NCBI GenBank assembly: GCA_964446655.1
Contig: CAYUPL010000014.1
Coordinates: 1 to 64,000 of the forward strand
DNA length: 64,000 nucleotides
Origin: Desulfopila_A sp964446655
GTDB taxonomy: Bacteria > Desulfobacterota > Desulfobulbia > Desulfobulbales > Desulfocapsaceae
Direction of reading: 5' to 3'
Positions 52,726-61,511 of the stretch are shown here, piece by piece. Both the position numbers and the translations under genes were made by a program. The notes beneath the pieces were generated by a model. That model searched no databases and was not told the origin of the DNA. It was given only the letters and a program-made list of their open reading frames with translations. The stretch's first letter is position 1, and each line of letters starts with the position of its first letter.

Positions 52726-54129
52726 TCAGAAGTAGATTCCTTTAACCTCAATTTCAGCACCTGCTTTATCAAGCCCGGCTCGAATAGCCTCGGCGATTCG
52801 TACTCCGTGTTTCATCATGTCATTCAGGCCGATGCCCTCCCAGCCGAATCCGCAGATATGTAAACCGGGAAGTTCGCTGCTGACGCGGTCACGCCATTTG
52901 AGCAGTTCCGGATAATGCTGCTCCAGCTGGGGAATACTTCCCCAGGGACGCAGCACTCTGCTGTAGACCGGTTCACCCCGCAATGGCAGGATATCCTTGA
53001 CGTCTTCAAAGGCGAGGCGAATAAGCTGGTCGTCATCGAGCTCAAGACGCTCCGGATGTCTTCTGCCGCCGATAAGCGTTTCAAAAAGGATGTGATCCGC
53101 CGGGGCCCTTCCTGGGAACATATTTGAGGAAAAAAGGGTTCCCAGGGAAAAGCGGTTCTCTTTTTCCGGAGTGAGGTAGCCAAATCCTGGAGGAAGGTGT
53201 GAGCCGGGACCAAAGCCCAGCACAACGGTTAGAATATCGGCCAGAGGAACTGCAGGCAGAGGAGGGGGAACGAATTTCTGCAACAGGGCAAGAGTTGCAT
53301 TGGTCGGTATGGCAAGGACTACCGTGTCGGCGGCAAAGGTGCCACGACTGGTTGCTGCCAGCCATTTGCCGTTTTCTCTGCAGAGGTCCTGCACATCACA
53401 GTGCAGAAACAGGTCTTTGTCTTCCTGGAGATACTCCGTCAATCTCTGCGGTAACCGTGCCATGCCCTGGGGAAAGGAGGTCATGGCCGGTATGGTGAAT
53501 TTGGTTGGTCGTCCATGTCTGTCTTTTTTGGCTTTGAATCCTTTAGCCAAAAGACCACGGATGACCGAACCATGCTCTAATTCGAGCTTTCGCAGACCAG
53601 GCATAACGCTGTCAATGGTGAGACGATTCATGTCGCCCGCGTAGGTTCCGGTAAAAACCGCATCGGCAAAAGGTAGCAAGGCTTTGCCGAAACGATGGTT
53701 GACCCATTTGGCAACTGTGGGTTCGCCCTGCAGCGGTTCACGCCATAATTCCGCCAGCATACGGAGTTTGGCGCTCCAGGGAATAAGGGGTGCTCGGAGT
53801 ATTTTTAGAGGAGTCTGGGGAATCATGCGGAGTTCCCCATCCAGTAATACATAACGGACAAAGTTTTTCAGAGGGGCTTTGATGCACTCGTCCGCTAATC
53901 CGCATTCTTCAAGAATTTCTATGCTTTCTCTGCAGTTATCGAGAAATCCATGAGGACCTATTTCAGCTATAAAACCATCTTCGTGGTGCGAACGGATCAC
54001 GCCGCCGGTGCTCTCTGTTTTTTCAAGGACTATATAACGATGACCATAGCAGGAAATACGGAGTTTATGAGCGACGGCGAGACCGGAGAGGCCTGCACCG
54101 ATGATGAGAGTGTCAGTGTGCTGCATCAT
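52726..54129 (-). CDS. hemG: Protoporphyrinogen oxidase, oxygen-dependent flavoprotein type
   Basis: Oxidises protoporphyrinogen IX to protoporphyrin IX in haem synthesis. A 467-residue FAD amine-oxidase-like enzyme of the HemY/PPOX type. The N-terminal dinucleotide fold is TLIIGAGLSGLAVAHKL (about residues 7-23), then LEKTESTGGVIRSHHEDGF, and the PPOX-type sequence FADAVFTGTYAGD lies near residue 155. The C terminus has LHICGFGWEGIGLNDMMKHG, binding the FAD. The same gene class is usually linked to oxygen use. Its start overlaps the metallophosphoesterase stop by four bases. A desaturase or amine-oxidase relative cannot be excluded, but the N-terminal and C-terminal motifs fit PPOX. Confidence 0.85.
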   Translation of the reverse strand: MMQHTDTLIIGAGLSGLAVAHKLRISCYGHRYIVLEKTESTGGVIRSHHEDGFIAEIGPHGFLDNCRESIEILEECGLADECIKAPLKNFVRYVLLDGELRMIPQTPLKILRAPLIPWSAKLRMLAELWREPLQGEPTVAKWVNHRFGKALLPFADAVFTGTYAGDMNRLTIDSVMPGLRKLELEHGSVIRGLLAKGFKAKKDRHGRPTKFTIPAMTSFPQGMARLPQRLTEYLQEDKDLFLHCDVQDLCRENGKWLAATSRGTFAADTVVLAIPTNATLALLQKFVPPPLPAVPLADILTVVLGFGPGSHLPPGFGYLTPEKENRFSLGTLFSSNMFPGRAPADHILFETLIGGRRHPERLELDDDQLIRLAFEDVKDILPLRGEPVYSRVLRPWGSIPQLEQHYPELLKWRDRVSSELPGLHICGFGWEGIGLNDMMKHGVRIAEAIRAGLDKAGAEIEVKGIYF

Positions 54130-54809
54130 TGTAATGTAGTTGATAACTTGTTTTTATTGAGAGTTATGGTGACCCAACCGCTTTTCATCAGCATGCCGGG
54201 ATTGAGGATCCGGGTGGTGCCCAGAGTATCTTCGCCTTTGGCCTCATGCATATGGCCGGAGACGCACAACTCCGGTGAGTGAGCTTCGATAAATTTTCGT
54301 ACAGCCTTTGAGCCGACATGTCTGCCGTTTCTGAGACGATCGATTGCAGTTCCATAGGGCGGAACATGTGATACCAAAAGTGTTGGGATTGTATGTCCTG
54401 CAATAGGTTTGGCCAAATCGATGAGTTCTTTGGCCTGGCGATACCCCTCCATCACGATCCGATACAGTGTCTCTTCGCTGAATTCCCATGGAGTTCGAAA
54501 GGGTGTGGGGTTCGAGCCGCCGACTCCGAAGACGCAAAGCTTGCGCCTGATCATATGGGCCTGGCCGTGAAGATTCATGCCCAGATCTTCAAGGTAATCG
54601 TTGATATCGCTGTTGTCCAGGTTGCCGGCCAGGCAGAGAAGATTGCGGTTATAGGAGAGAATGTCGTTGAGAACGGTTTTGGCATCGACCCTGGTGCCGA
54701 AATTGGTAATATCGCCTGTGACAATGACAAGATCCGCCGAGGCCAGATCCTCTATATGCCGTAAGGCGGCGGTGGCCATGTGAATATCTCCAAAGGCAAT
54801 TATTTTCAA
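54126..54809 (-). CDS. Metallophosphoesterase (227 aa)
   Basis: A calcineurin-type phosphoesterase, cytosolic. Metal ligand motifs are FGDIHMA (residues 6-12), VIVTGDITNFG (about 29-39), LAGNLD (about 60-65), LVSHVPPYG (about 145-153), and CVSGHMHEAKG near residue 180. The family includes YfcE-like and DR1281-like enzymes that act on nucleotides or lipids; substrate is not shown by sequence. It overlaps the hemG-like gene by four bases, so the three minus-strand genes here form one unit. Confidence 0.9.
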   Translation of the reverse strand: MKIIAFGDIHMATAALRHIEDLASADLVIVTGDITNFGTRVDAKTVLNDILSYNRNLLCLAGNLDNSDINDYLEDLGMNLHGQAHMIRRKLCVFGVGGSNPTPFRTPWEFSEETLYRIVMEGYRQAKELIDLAKPIAGHTIPTLLVSHVPPYGTAIDRLRNGRHVGSKAVRKFIEAHSPELCVSGHMHEAKGEDTLGTTRILNPGMLMKSGWVTITLNKNKLSTTLQ

Positions 54810-54947
54810 GGTGTTATCTCCGTTAGAAAGGCAGGGTCTTTTGCCTTAGGTGTTGACTTGACATAGAGTGATATATGCTTACCATTTTCGCCGACTTGAT
54901 GAAAAATATCAATGGAAAGGGTAATGAAGCTATAAAACTTTCTCTTT

Positions 54948-55094
54948 TAGGAGCCTGTCGGAGTATGCCCTTTTAGCCCATATCTTCGTTATTTCCAGAA
55001 AATCAATGCTCGCAATATCAATTATATGGCTGTGCTTGATTTCCTGAAAATGCCTCGATCTGAACAAAAATGCCTATACCCCGACAAGCTCCTA
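54948..55094. repeat. 147-bp imperfect palindrome upstream of htpG
   Basis: The ends TAGGAGCCTGTCGG (54948-54961) and CCGACAAGCTCCTA (55081-55094) are inverted copies with one mismatch. Inside, ATTTCCAGAAAATCAATGC pairs with GCTTGATTTCCTGAAAAT. The whole element can fold as one long hairpin. Size and architecture resemble a miniature inverted-repeat element. It occupies much of the 304-base gap between the metallophosphoesterase and htpG genes and may carry or alter the htpG promoter. The remaining gap sequence shows only a TTGACA at about 54857 with no good -10. Confidence 0.7.
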
Positions 55095-55113
55095 GAATTA
55101 CTGAGGTGCACAG

Positions 55114-56982
55114 ATGACAACGACAACACATGAATTTCAGGCGGAAACAAAAAAACTTTTAGATATTGTTATTAACTCGCTCTATACCGAACGGGATGTC
55201 TTTATTCGGGAGCTGATTTCCAACAGCGCCGATGCTCTGGAAAAATTCCGTCATGGAAGTCTGACCCAGGAGGAGGGCTTTGATGCCCATGTTCCTCTTG
55301 AGATCACGATAGATCTGGATGAGAAAAAACATACCTTCACCATAACGGATACCGGCATCGGTATGACACGGGAAGAACTGGAGGCAAATCTCGGCACTAT
55401 AGCCCACTCCGGTTCAAATACCTACCTGGCTGAGCTGGCTGAAGCCGTGAAAAAGGATGTCAGCTTGATCGGCCGCTTCGGCGTCGGCTTTTATGCCGCC
55501 TTCATGGCCGGTTCTAAAGTGAGAGTGCAGAGTCGTTCCTGGGATGGAAGTCAGGGGCACGAGTGGGAGTCGGACGGTTCCGGCTCATTTACCATCAAAG
55601 AGGTGGATGGACTGCATCGGGGAACACGTATAATTGTTGAGTTGAAGGAGGACGCTCACGAGTACGCGCAGCAATGGAAGGTTGAATCCATTATCAAGCA
55701 GTATTCCGCTTTTGTGTCCTTTCCTATTAAGCTGGAAGGCGAAAAGGTCAATACGGTTCAGGCATTGTGGATGCGTAACAAAGCCGAGATCACTGAAGAA
55801 GAATACACCGAGTTTTATAAATTTATCGGCAATGCCTTTGATGAACCGACATACAGGCTTCATTTTTCCGCCGATGCACCGCTTGCTATTAACGCATTGC
55901 TCTTTGTCCCTAAAGACAATTTTGAGATAATGGGGTTCGGTCGTGTTGATCCCGGTGTCAACCTCTACTGTAAGCGAATCTTGATCGATCAGCACTCAGA
56001 AAACATCCTGCCGGAATGGCTGCGTTTTCTTAAGGGAGTGGTCGATAGTGAAGACCTGCCTCTCAACATATCGCGCCAGGCGCTGCAGGATAATGCCCTG
56101 GTGGCCAAGCTGAGAAAGGTGATTACCAAGCGGTTTCTCAAATACATGGATGAGGAAGCCAAGAAGAACCCGGAAAACTATCTGCAGTTCTGGAATACCT
56201 TCGGCATCTATCTCAAAGAAGGTGTTACCAGCGATTATGAATTTCAGAAGGAACTTGCCCGCCTGGTGCGGTTTGAGTCTTCCAAGTCTGAGGATGGTAA
56301 GCCGATCGCACTGGCTGATTATCTTGCCCGTATGAATCCTGATCAGGAAGAGATCTATTATATTAATGGTCCTTCTCGGACGGCTATCGAGTCCGGACCC
56401 TATGTTGAGATGTTTACCAAAAACGACATCGAAATCCTCTATACCATGGAGCCCATTGATGATTTTGTCTTGAATCATCTCGGTGAGTTTGAGGGAAAGA
56501 AACTGGTATCGGCTGATCGGGCTGATCTTTCTCTGCCGCAGACGGCAAAGGATGATGATCCTGAAAAGCAGGATTCGCAATCATCTCTTGATAAGGAGCA
56601 GGAAGAGTCGTTGCCGGCCTGGATGAAGAAGGTACTGGAAGGCAAGGTTGCTGAGGTCGTGCTTTCCAAAAGGCTGGTGGAGGCTCCGGCAATGATCGTC
56701 AACCCCGATGGCTATATGAGTTCTTCCATGGAACGAGTCATCGCCATGAGTCGACGGGAGAAAGGCATGGCGGCTGAAAGCAGCAAGAAGAATCTTGAGA
56801 TCAATCCGGCAAGTCCGCTGATTAAGCGACTGGCAGAGCTGGCAAAAGATGATGAGGATTTTGCCAGGCAGGTGGCGGAGCAGATATATGATAACGCCAT
56901 GATCCAGGCAGGTCTGCTGGTTAACCATCTGGAGATGGTGGAGAGAAACTACCGGATTCTGGGACGGGTGACTCAGGCCTGA
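55114..56982 (+). CDS. htpG: Molecular chaperone HtpG (Hsp90)
   Basis: Dimeric ATP-dependent chaperone of the cytosol. The 622-residue length matches E. coli HtpG. The GHKL ATPase N-terminal domain has LISNSADALEKFR (about residues 28-40), DTGIGMTREEL (about 79-89) and GRFGVGFYAAFMAG (about 119-132). The middle domain carries the conserved LPLNISRQALQDN segment. The C-terminal dimerisation helix contains AGLLVNHLEMVERN. The ATG at 55114 has a GAGGTG ribosome site. An unusual linker at about residues 480-510 is acidic and rich in D, E and Q. A strong terminator follows at 57017. The upstream 147-bp palindrome may affect its promoter. Confidence 0.97.
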   Translation: MTTTTHEFQAETKKLLDIVINSLYTERDVFIRELISNSADALEKFRHGSLTQEEGFDAHVPLEITIDLDEKKHTFTITDTGIGMTREELEANLGTIAHSGSNTYLAELAEAVKKDVSLIGRFGVGFYAAFMAGSKVRVQSRSWDGSQGHEWESDGSGSFTIKEVDGLHRGTRIIVELKEDAHEYAQQWKVESIIKQYSAFVSFPIKLEGEKVNTVQALWMRNKAEITEEEYTEFYKFIGNAFDEPTYRLHFSADAPLAINALLFVPKDNFEIMGFGRVDPGVNLYCKRILIDQHSENILPEWLRFLKGVVDSEDLPLNISRQALQDNALVAKLRKVITKRFLKYMDEEAKKNPENYLQFWNTFGIYLKEGVTSDYEFQKELARLVRFESSKSEDGKPIALADYLARMNPDQEEIYYINGPSRTAIESGPYVEMFTKNDIEILYTMEPIDDFVLNHLGEFEGKKLVSADRADLSLPQTAKDDDPEKQDSQSSLDKEQEESLPAWMKKVLEGKVAEVVLSKRLVEAPAMIVNPDGYMSSSMERVIAMSRREKGMAAESSKKNLEINPASPLIKRLAELAKDDEDFARQVAEQIYDNAMIQAGLLVNHLEMVERNYRILGRVTQA

Positions 56983-57016
56983 GAAATCCATTGCGGATAT
57001 CATTGGGGTACTCTGG

Positions 57017-57048
57017 GGGAGAGAAGCTCAGACGTTCTCTCCCTTTTT
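57017..57048 (+). terminator. Rho-independent terminator of htpG
   Basis: GGGAGAGAA pairs with TTCTCTCCC (nine bases, nine-base loop) and is followed by TTTTT. It lies 34 bases after the htpG stop. Confidence 0.85.
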
Positions 57049-57267
57049 CACTTTTATGTATTGAAAAATGGGGTTCTTCGGTTTATAGAGCTGAGAACTA
57101 ATTTGATTCCGTTAACGTAGATTCTATCAGGTGGACACCTCTCCCTTATCGGGCAGGCGTTACACTAACCCGATAAAACAGATCTCGGTGCTGCGGAAAT
57201 CCGGTTTATCCTGTTGCGCTGCAACGGATCATCTTCTCAACAAACGCTTTACCGCTTGGAGTGCACT

Positions 57268-57660
57268 ATGCCTCGAATTCTGCTATGTCCAACAATTTTG
57301 TTTCTGTCGTTGCTGATGTTTACAGGAGGGTGTTACAACAAAACCATCAGGCATCTGGCCTCCGATGCTGTTCTGATTGAGACCGGCGGTTCACTTCGCA
57401 ATGATGTGCTCACCTATCTCGGCGAACCGGATTCGATCCGGATGCTTGAAGATGACAAAGAGGAATGGCGCTATGTGGAAGAGCGGCCTGGAACGCTGCA
57501 GGCCGTGCCGCTGATAGGAAGGTATTTCGGAGGCGGATACTATGAAATACTAACTGTCGTTCTGCACAATGATATCGTTCAGTCATCTCGTTTCAGGGAA
57601 TTTTCCGACGATGATTTTGACTGGGCCGAGAGGTATTCTCCCGAAGAGAAAGAGAAGTGA
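57268..57660 (+). CDS. BamE/SmpA-like outer-membrane lipoprotein (130 aa)
   Basis: The signal peptide (MPRILLCPTILFLSLLMF) ends in the lipobox FTGGC, so the mature protein starts at a lipidated cysteine (about residue 22). The fold-signature segment LTYLGEPDSIRMLEDDKEEW and the following YVEERPG match the beta-sheet of the BamE-like family that tunes barrel assembly. An upstream ATG at 57214 in the same frame would add residues before the signal peptide, so the ATG at 57268 with a GGAG ribosome site is chosen. It overlaps pcm by four bases, forming an operon. Confidence 0.75.
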   Translation: MPRILLCPTILFLSLLMFTGGCYNKTIRHLASDAVLIETGGSLRNDVLTYLGEPDSIRMLEDDKEEWRYVEERPGTLQAVPLIGRYFGGGYYEILTVVLHNDIVQSSRFREFSDDDFDWAERYSPEEKEK

Positions 57661-58304
57661 TAGATAGTTACAGCACCAGCCGGCAGCGTATGGTTGAAGA
57701 GCAGCTCATACGCCGTGGTATCACCGACAGACTGACTTTAAAGGCCATGAGCGAGGTTCCCAGGCATCTTTTCGTTGACGATGCCATGAGGGGCCGCGCC
57801 TATGGCGATTACCCTCTCCCCATAGCTGCAGGTCAGACCATTTCGCAGCCCTATATCGTAGCCCTGATGACACAGTTGCTCCAGCTTTCCCGACAGGAAA
57901 AGGTATTGGAAATAGGAACCGGGTCCGGTTATCAGGCGGCAATCCTGTCGAGAATGTGCGAGCGGGTTTATACCGTTGAGCGGATAAATCAGTTATTGGC
58001 TGCAGCCAGGAAGGTGTTTGATACATTGCGTTATTACAATATTGTCGCCAAACTCGATGATGGTACCATGGGCTGGCCGGAAAACGGACCCTACGATGGC
58101 ATCATTGTGACCGCCGGGGGGCCTGAGATCCCGCCGCCGCTGTTTGACCAGCTCGCCGAGGGCGGCAGAATGGTGATTCCTGTTGGTGGTCAGGATCTGC
58201 AAAGTCTTGAGTTGGTCACCAAGACCGAGGGCAATATTTCCATTGAATCTCTGGATAAAGTCCGTTTTGTTGATCTTATAGGAAAACATGGCTGGTCGAA
58301 CTGA
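57657..58304 (+). CDS. pcm: Protein-L-isoaspartate O-methyltransferase
   Basis: Repairs damaged aspartyl residues with S-adenosylmethionine. The 215-residue protein starts at a GTG overlapping the lipoprotein stop. It has the family N terminus SRQRMVEEQLIRRGI, the PRHLFVDD motif, the QTISQPYIVALMTQLL catalytic segment (about residues 60-75), LEIGTGSGYQAAILS (SAM loop, about 83-97) and VTAGGPEIPPPLFDQL. The downstream VTT gene overlaps by 17 bases. Confidence 0.96.
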   Translation: MIDSYSTSRQRMVEEQLIRRGITDRLTLKAMSEVPRHLFVDDAMRGRAYGDYPLPIAAGQTISQPYIVALMTQLLQLSRQEKVLEIGTGSGYQAAILSRMCERVYTVERINQLLAAARKVFDTLRYYNIVAKLDDGTMGWPENGPYDGIIVTAGGPEIPPPLFDQLAEGGRMVIPVGGQDLQSLELVTKTEGNISIESLDKVRFVDLIGKHGWSN

Positions 58305-58905
58305 AGAAGTTGATAACAGGGGAATGTTGCGTCGACTCTATGATATCTGCATGGAGTGGCTGGAAACCCCCTATGGCATGTATGTGCTCTTTGCCATTGC
58401 CTTTGTGGAGTCATCTTTTTTTCCCCTGCCGCCCGACGTTTTTCTTATTGCTCTTTGTATAAGTGTTCCACGGAGGTCTTTCCGATATGCCGCAATCTGT
58501 GCCGTTGGTTCGGTGCTGGGGGGAGGTTTTGGGTATGGTCTCGGCCTGTGGGCCATGGAGAGTGTCGGACAGCCGATTGTGCAATGGTACGGCCTGAACG
58601 ATAAATACGATCAAGTACAGTATCTGTATCAACAGTATGACGCACTGGCAATCTTCGCAGCCGGATTTACCCCCTTACCCTATAAGCTGTTCACCATCAC
58701 CGCAGGTGCTTTCCATATAGATTTCGGCAAATTTATGGTGGTATCGTTGCTGGCCCGTTCGGCCAGATTTTTTCTGGTGGCAACCTTTATTTATTATTTC
58801 GGTGGGGCGGTAAAAACCTATATCGACAAGTATTTTAACATCCTTTCAATCGTCTTTATGATTCTTCTGATTGGTGGCTTCGTTGCCATCAAATATCTCT
58901 TATAG
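58288..58905 (+). CDS. VTT domain (YqaA/DedA-like) membrane protein
   Basis: A 205-residue membrane protein with about four to five hydrophobic segments. The family core starts at FVESSFFPLPPDVFLIAL (about residues 40-57) with the re-entrant proline-rich segment, then GSVLGGGFGYGLGLW and FTPLPYKLFTITAGAFHI, both conserved in the YqaA/SNARE-associated family. DedA relatives act as lipid scramblases or undecaprenyl-phosphate translocases, but YqaA-type members are less studied. The start overlaps pcm by 17 bases. Confidence 0.88.
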   Translation: MAGRTEEVDNRGMLRRLYDICMEWLETPYGMYVLFAIAFVESSFFPLPPDVFLIALCISVPRRSFRYAAICAVGSVLGGGFGYGLGLWAMESVGQPIVQWYGLNDKYDQVQYLYQQYDALAIFAAGFTPLPYKLFTITAGAFHIDFGKFMVVSLLARSARFFLVATFIYYFGGAVKTYIDKYFNILSIVFMILLIGGFVAIKYLL

Positions 58906-58983
58906 AGAGTCTTCCTTACGGAAAACGATGGTCCTGTCGTTGGAAAGATCATCTGCAAAAATATAGCCCCGGTAGTGGAAATC

Positions 58984-59016
58984 CGCCAGAGCGCTGCTCC
59001 GGCGTACCCTGTTTTT
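58984..59016 (+). terminator. Hairpin between VTT gene and PFL gene
   Basis: CGCCAGAGC pairs with GCTCCGGCG (nine bases, one G-U, three-base loop); TTTTT follows seven bases later. It sits between convergent transcripts and may stop both. Confidence 0.55.
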
Positions 59017-59031
59017 GATGATATAGTTTTA

Positions 59032-60411
59032 TCAGTTTTTGAAACTGTGGACAGGTGCCGGGATCCGTCCACCCCAGGAAACAAATCGGCTTGATTTGCC
59101 GACATTACGAACGGGCATAATGGGGCTTGCGCCAAATAAACCGCCAAAGCTGACATGGTCGCCGGCTTCTTTACCCGGCACGGGAATAAGCCGGGCTGCC
59201 GTTGTTTTATTGTTGACCATGCCTATGGCCATCTCATCCGCGATAATGGCAGATATGGTGTCGGCGTCGACGGAACCGGGAATGGCGATCATGTCAAGGC
59301 CGACGGAACAGACACATGTCATGGCCTCCAGCTTTTCCAGACAGAGTTCATCTCTGCCGACGGCATCTGCGAGGAGGGAATCTTCCATGACCGGAATGAA
59401 GGCGCCACTGAGACCTCCCACAGCCTTGCCGGCAAAGATGCCGCCTTTTTTTACCGCATCGTTGAGCATGGCCACAATGGCTGTCGACCCAGGCGCACCG
59501 ATGGCGTCAACGCCTAAAATATGAAGAATTTCACCCACACTGTCACCAATGGTGGGAGTGGGAGCAAGGGAAAGATCGACCACACCGAACTCGATACCCA
59601 GTTCGCGGGAAACCTGTCTGCCCACCAGTTCACCACAACGTGTTACCCGGAAAGTCGTCTGTTTAATTTCATCGGCGAGATCATCAAGTAACAGGTTTTC
59701 CGCGCCTTTGTTGGTGATCAGCCTTTCAAGCGAACGGGCAATGACGCCCGGTCCGCTGACGCCGACATTCAAAACCGCGTCGGCCTCGCCGGTGCCGTGG
59801 ATGGCTCCGGCCATAAAGGGGTTGTCGCCAGGCTGATTACAGAATACCACAAACTTGGCAGCGCCGAATCCGCCTGAGTCCCGTGTAGCTTCGGCAAGGT
59901 CTTTGACGGTTTGACCGACCATGACCAGAGCGTCCATATTTATGCCTTTCTGACTACTGGCAATGTTGATTGAGGCGCATACCTTTTCCGTTACAGCAAG
60001 GGCTTCAGGGATGGAAAGGATATATTCTCTATCGGATTCGGTAAGGCCTTTTTCCACCTGAGCGGAAAAACCTCCCAGAATATCCACCCCGGCAATTCCG
60101 GCGGATTTGTCCAGACATTTGGCCAGCTCGACAAATTCGCGCCGCTTGAAGCCTTGTCCAACCAAGGCGATGGGAGTTACCGCAATACGTTTGTTAACAA
60201 CCGGGATACCGAGTTTTCTGCCGATGCGGTCGCAGGTGGGGACGAAGTTTTCGGCCAGCAGGCGGATCTTTCGTTCAATATTATCACAGGTTGTGCGTAT
60301 ATCTCCACTGCGGCAATCGAGAAGATTGATGCCCATGGTGACCGTGCGGACATCAAGATTTTCCTTTTGTATCATCTCGACGGTTGCAAGGATTTGGTCC
60401 GAGCGTAGCAT
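59032..60411 (-). CDS. PFL family protein (DUF711, UPF0210)
   Basis: A 459-residue protein of the pyruvate formate-lyase-like UPF0210 family. The start MLRSDQILATVEMIQKENLD and the MGINLLDC segment are diagnostic, and the C-terminal end FGGLFGASPIMPVRNVGKS matches the family. It resembles PFL folds but no glycyl radical motif was seen (no RVxGY sequence). It is encoded 20 bases after the double-ACT gene, an arrangement widely conserved (UPF0237-UPF0210). The biochemical function of the family is unknown to me; a role in amino acid sensing or metabolism is suggested only by the neighbour. Confidence 0.92.
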   Translation of the reverse strand: MLRSDQILATVEMIQKENLDVRTVTMGINLLDCRSGDIRTTCDNIERKIRLLAENFVPTCDRIGRKLGIPVVNKRIAVTPIALVGQGFKRREFVELAKCLDKSAGIAGVDILGGFSAQVEKGLTESDREYILSIPEALAVTEKVCASINIASSQKGINMDALVMVGQTVKDLAEATRDSGGFGAAKFVVFCNQPGDNPFMAGAIHGTGEADAVLNVGVSGPGVIARSLERLITNKGAENLLLDDLADEIKQTTFRVTRCGELVGRQVSRELGIEFGVVDLSLAPTPTIGDSVGEILHILGVDAIGAPGSTAIVAMLNDAVKKGGIFAGKAVGGLSGAFIPVMEDSLLADAVGRDELCLEKLEAMTCVCSVGLDMIAIPGSVDADTISAIIADEMAIGMVNNKTTAARLIPVPGKEAGDHVSFGGLFGASPIMPVRNVGKSSRFVSWGGRIPAPVHSFKN

Positions 60412-60431
60412 TATTTTTCTCCGGGGAAATA

Positions 60432-60989
60432 TTATATCAGAGTGACTTCGTGGGTAACCTTGAAGATATCGTAATGTTGCATCATTACATGCATTCCGGC
60501 CTTCTCCGCGTAGAGATCAAGCTCATGGCGCAGGTCCTTGATGGATTCTATGGCGCTGAGGTCAATCTGCAAAATCATGGTGTAACGCCCTGCAGTCAGG
60601 GTGGTTGACAGGTCAAGGATATTGATGCCTCTCTCGCAGCAGAAGGAGCTAATGCCATATACCAGACCGCTTTTATTTTCTCCTTGTGCGGTAACAATAT
60701 AGGTTTTGGGGGGCAGCAGGGTTACAGTCGTATCCAGCGGTGTATCCATGAGCTTGACGATGACATCGAACCTGTTTTCTGAGTCGACCTGGGAGATGGC
60801 TGTATGAACCTCTGGCGGAGAAACGGCTTCCGGAAAAGCGGCAATCAGTGTCATGGTAAGATAGCCTCGCAGAATCGACTGACTGAGATCGGCCAGGTCA
60901 CCGTTGAGTTCAAATATCGCTCCGGTTACTTCAGCTATAATGCCTGGTCTGTCCTTTGACATCACAGATATGATCATCTGTTTTTCCAT
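60432..60989 (-). CDS. ACT domain protein (two ACT repeats, GcvR/UPF0237-like, 185 aa)
   Basis: The frame is open to 61082, but the start is the ATG at 60989 with a strong AAGGAGAGG ribosome site. Two ACT domains: the first begins IISVMSKDRPGIIAEVTGAI (about residues 6-25), the second TYIVTAQGENKSGLVYGIS (about 95-113). ACT domains bind small molecules, often amino acids. No DNA-binding domain is fused; GcvR-type proteins work by protein contact. It is the first gene of the unit with the PFL gene. A good promoter lies 58 bases upstream. Confidence 0.88.
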   Translation of the reverse strand: MEKQMIISVMSKDRPGIIAEVTGAIFELNGDLADLSQSILRGYLTMTLIAAFPEAVSPPEVHTAISQVDSENRFDVIVKLMDTPLDTTVTLLPPKTYIVTAQGENKSGLVYGISSFCCERGINILDLSTTLTAGRYTMILQIDLSAIESIKDLRHELDLYAEKAGMHVMMQHYDIFKVTHEVTLI

Positions 60990-61046
60990 ATTCTTCCTCT
61001 CCTTCAGCGCAGGGCGGTTTCGTAATATTTGTAGCGAAAGGGCGCT

Positions 61047-61076
61047 AGTATACTCCTGTGAAACAGCACTTGTAAA
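61047..61076 (-). promoter_or_regulatory. Promoter of the ACT-PFL operon
   Basis: On the minus strand, TTTACA, 18 bases, then TATACT, 58 bases before the ACT gene start. Confidence 0.55.
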
Positions 61077-61153
61077 CAACAATGCTGTCGAGGTCCGTTA
61101 ATGATTCAGGAGAGTGGCGGCATGGAGAGAGTGAAGAGAGAGCCTTTTCTTTA

Positions 61154-61363
61154 TCAGCGGGAAAAGCGATGGTGTAGTGCACCGTCCCGGGCTTTTTTGT
61201 TATTGAGCATGTTTTGCAGTGTTTGCAGTTCCGCCCTTGCCTGTCTGAGTTCGTCCTTGATGGGGCCCTGATCCCGATAGTCGGTGTGCAGAAGTTGATC
61301 TTCTAAGGAAGAAACTCTTTTTTGGCTTTTATAAACTTCCCGAGCTATAGCTCTGATTGACAT
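61154..61363 (-). CDS. Small helical protein of unknown function (69 aa)
   Basis: The product (MSIRAIAREVYKSQKRVSSL at its start) is highly charged and helical with heptad-like leucines (LEDQLL, LQTLQNML), suggesting a coiled coil. The start at 61363 has an AAGGAG ribosome site; the frame is open further to 61531, over the end of the HEAT-repeat gene. No domain or function was recognised. Confidence 0.65.
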   Translation of the reverse strand: MSIRAIAREVYKSQKRVSSLEDQLLHTDYRDQGPIKDELRQARAELQTLQNMLNNKKARDGALHHRFSR

Positions 61364-61511
61364 GGTGAAGTACTCCTTATTTTGCCGGATTGTTGATTGT
61401 GATGAGAGAGGGTTACCAGGAGAGCCGGCAGGCTGTCTTTTGAGGTGCGGTAATGTACGGGGCAGAGGTGACCCGCGGAGCCGTCTGGTGTTGTCTGGCG
61501 TTGTGCAGGTA

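Noticed and set aside
58818..59156. 112-residue minus-strand frame between the VTT and PFL genes
   Set aside because: It overlaps both neighbours and has no family features; the terminator-like hairpin lies within it.
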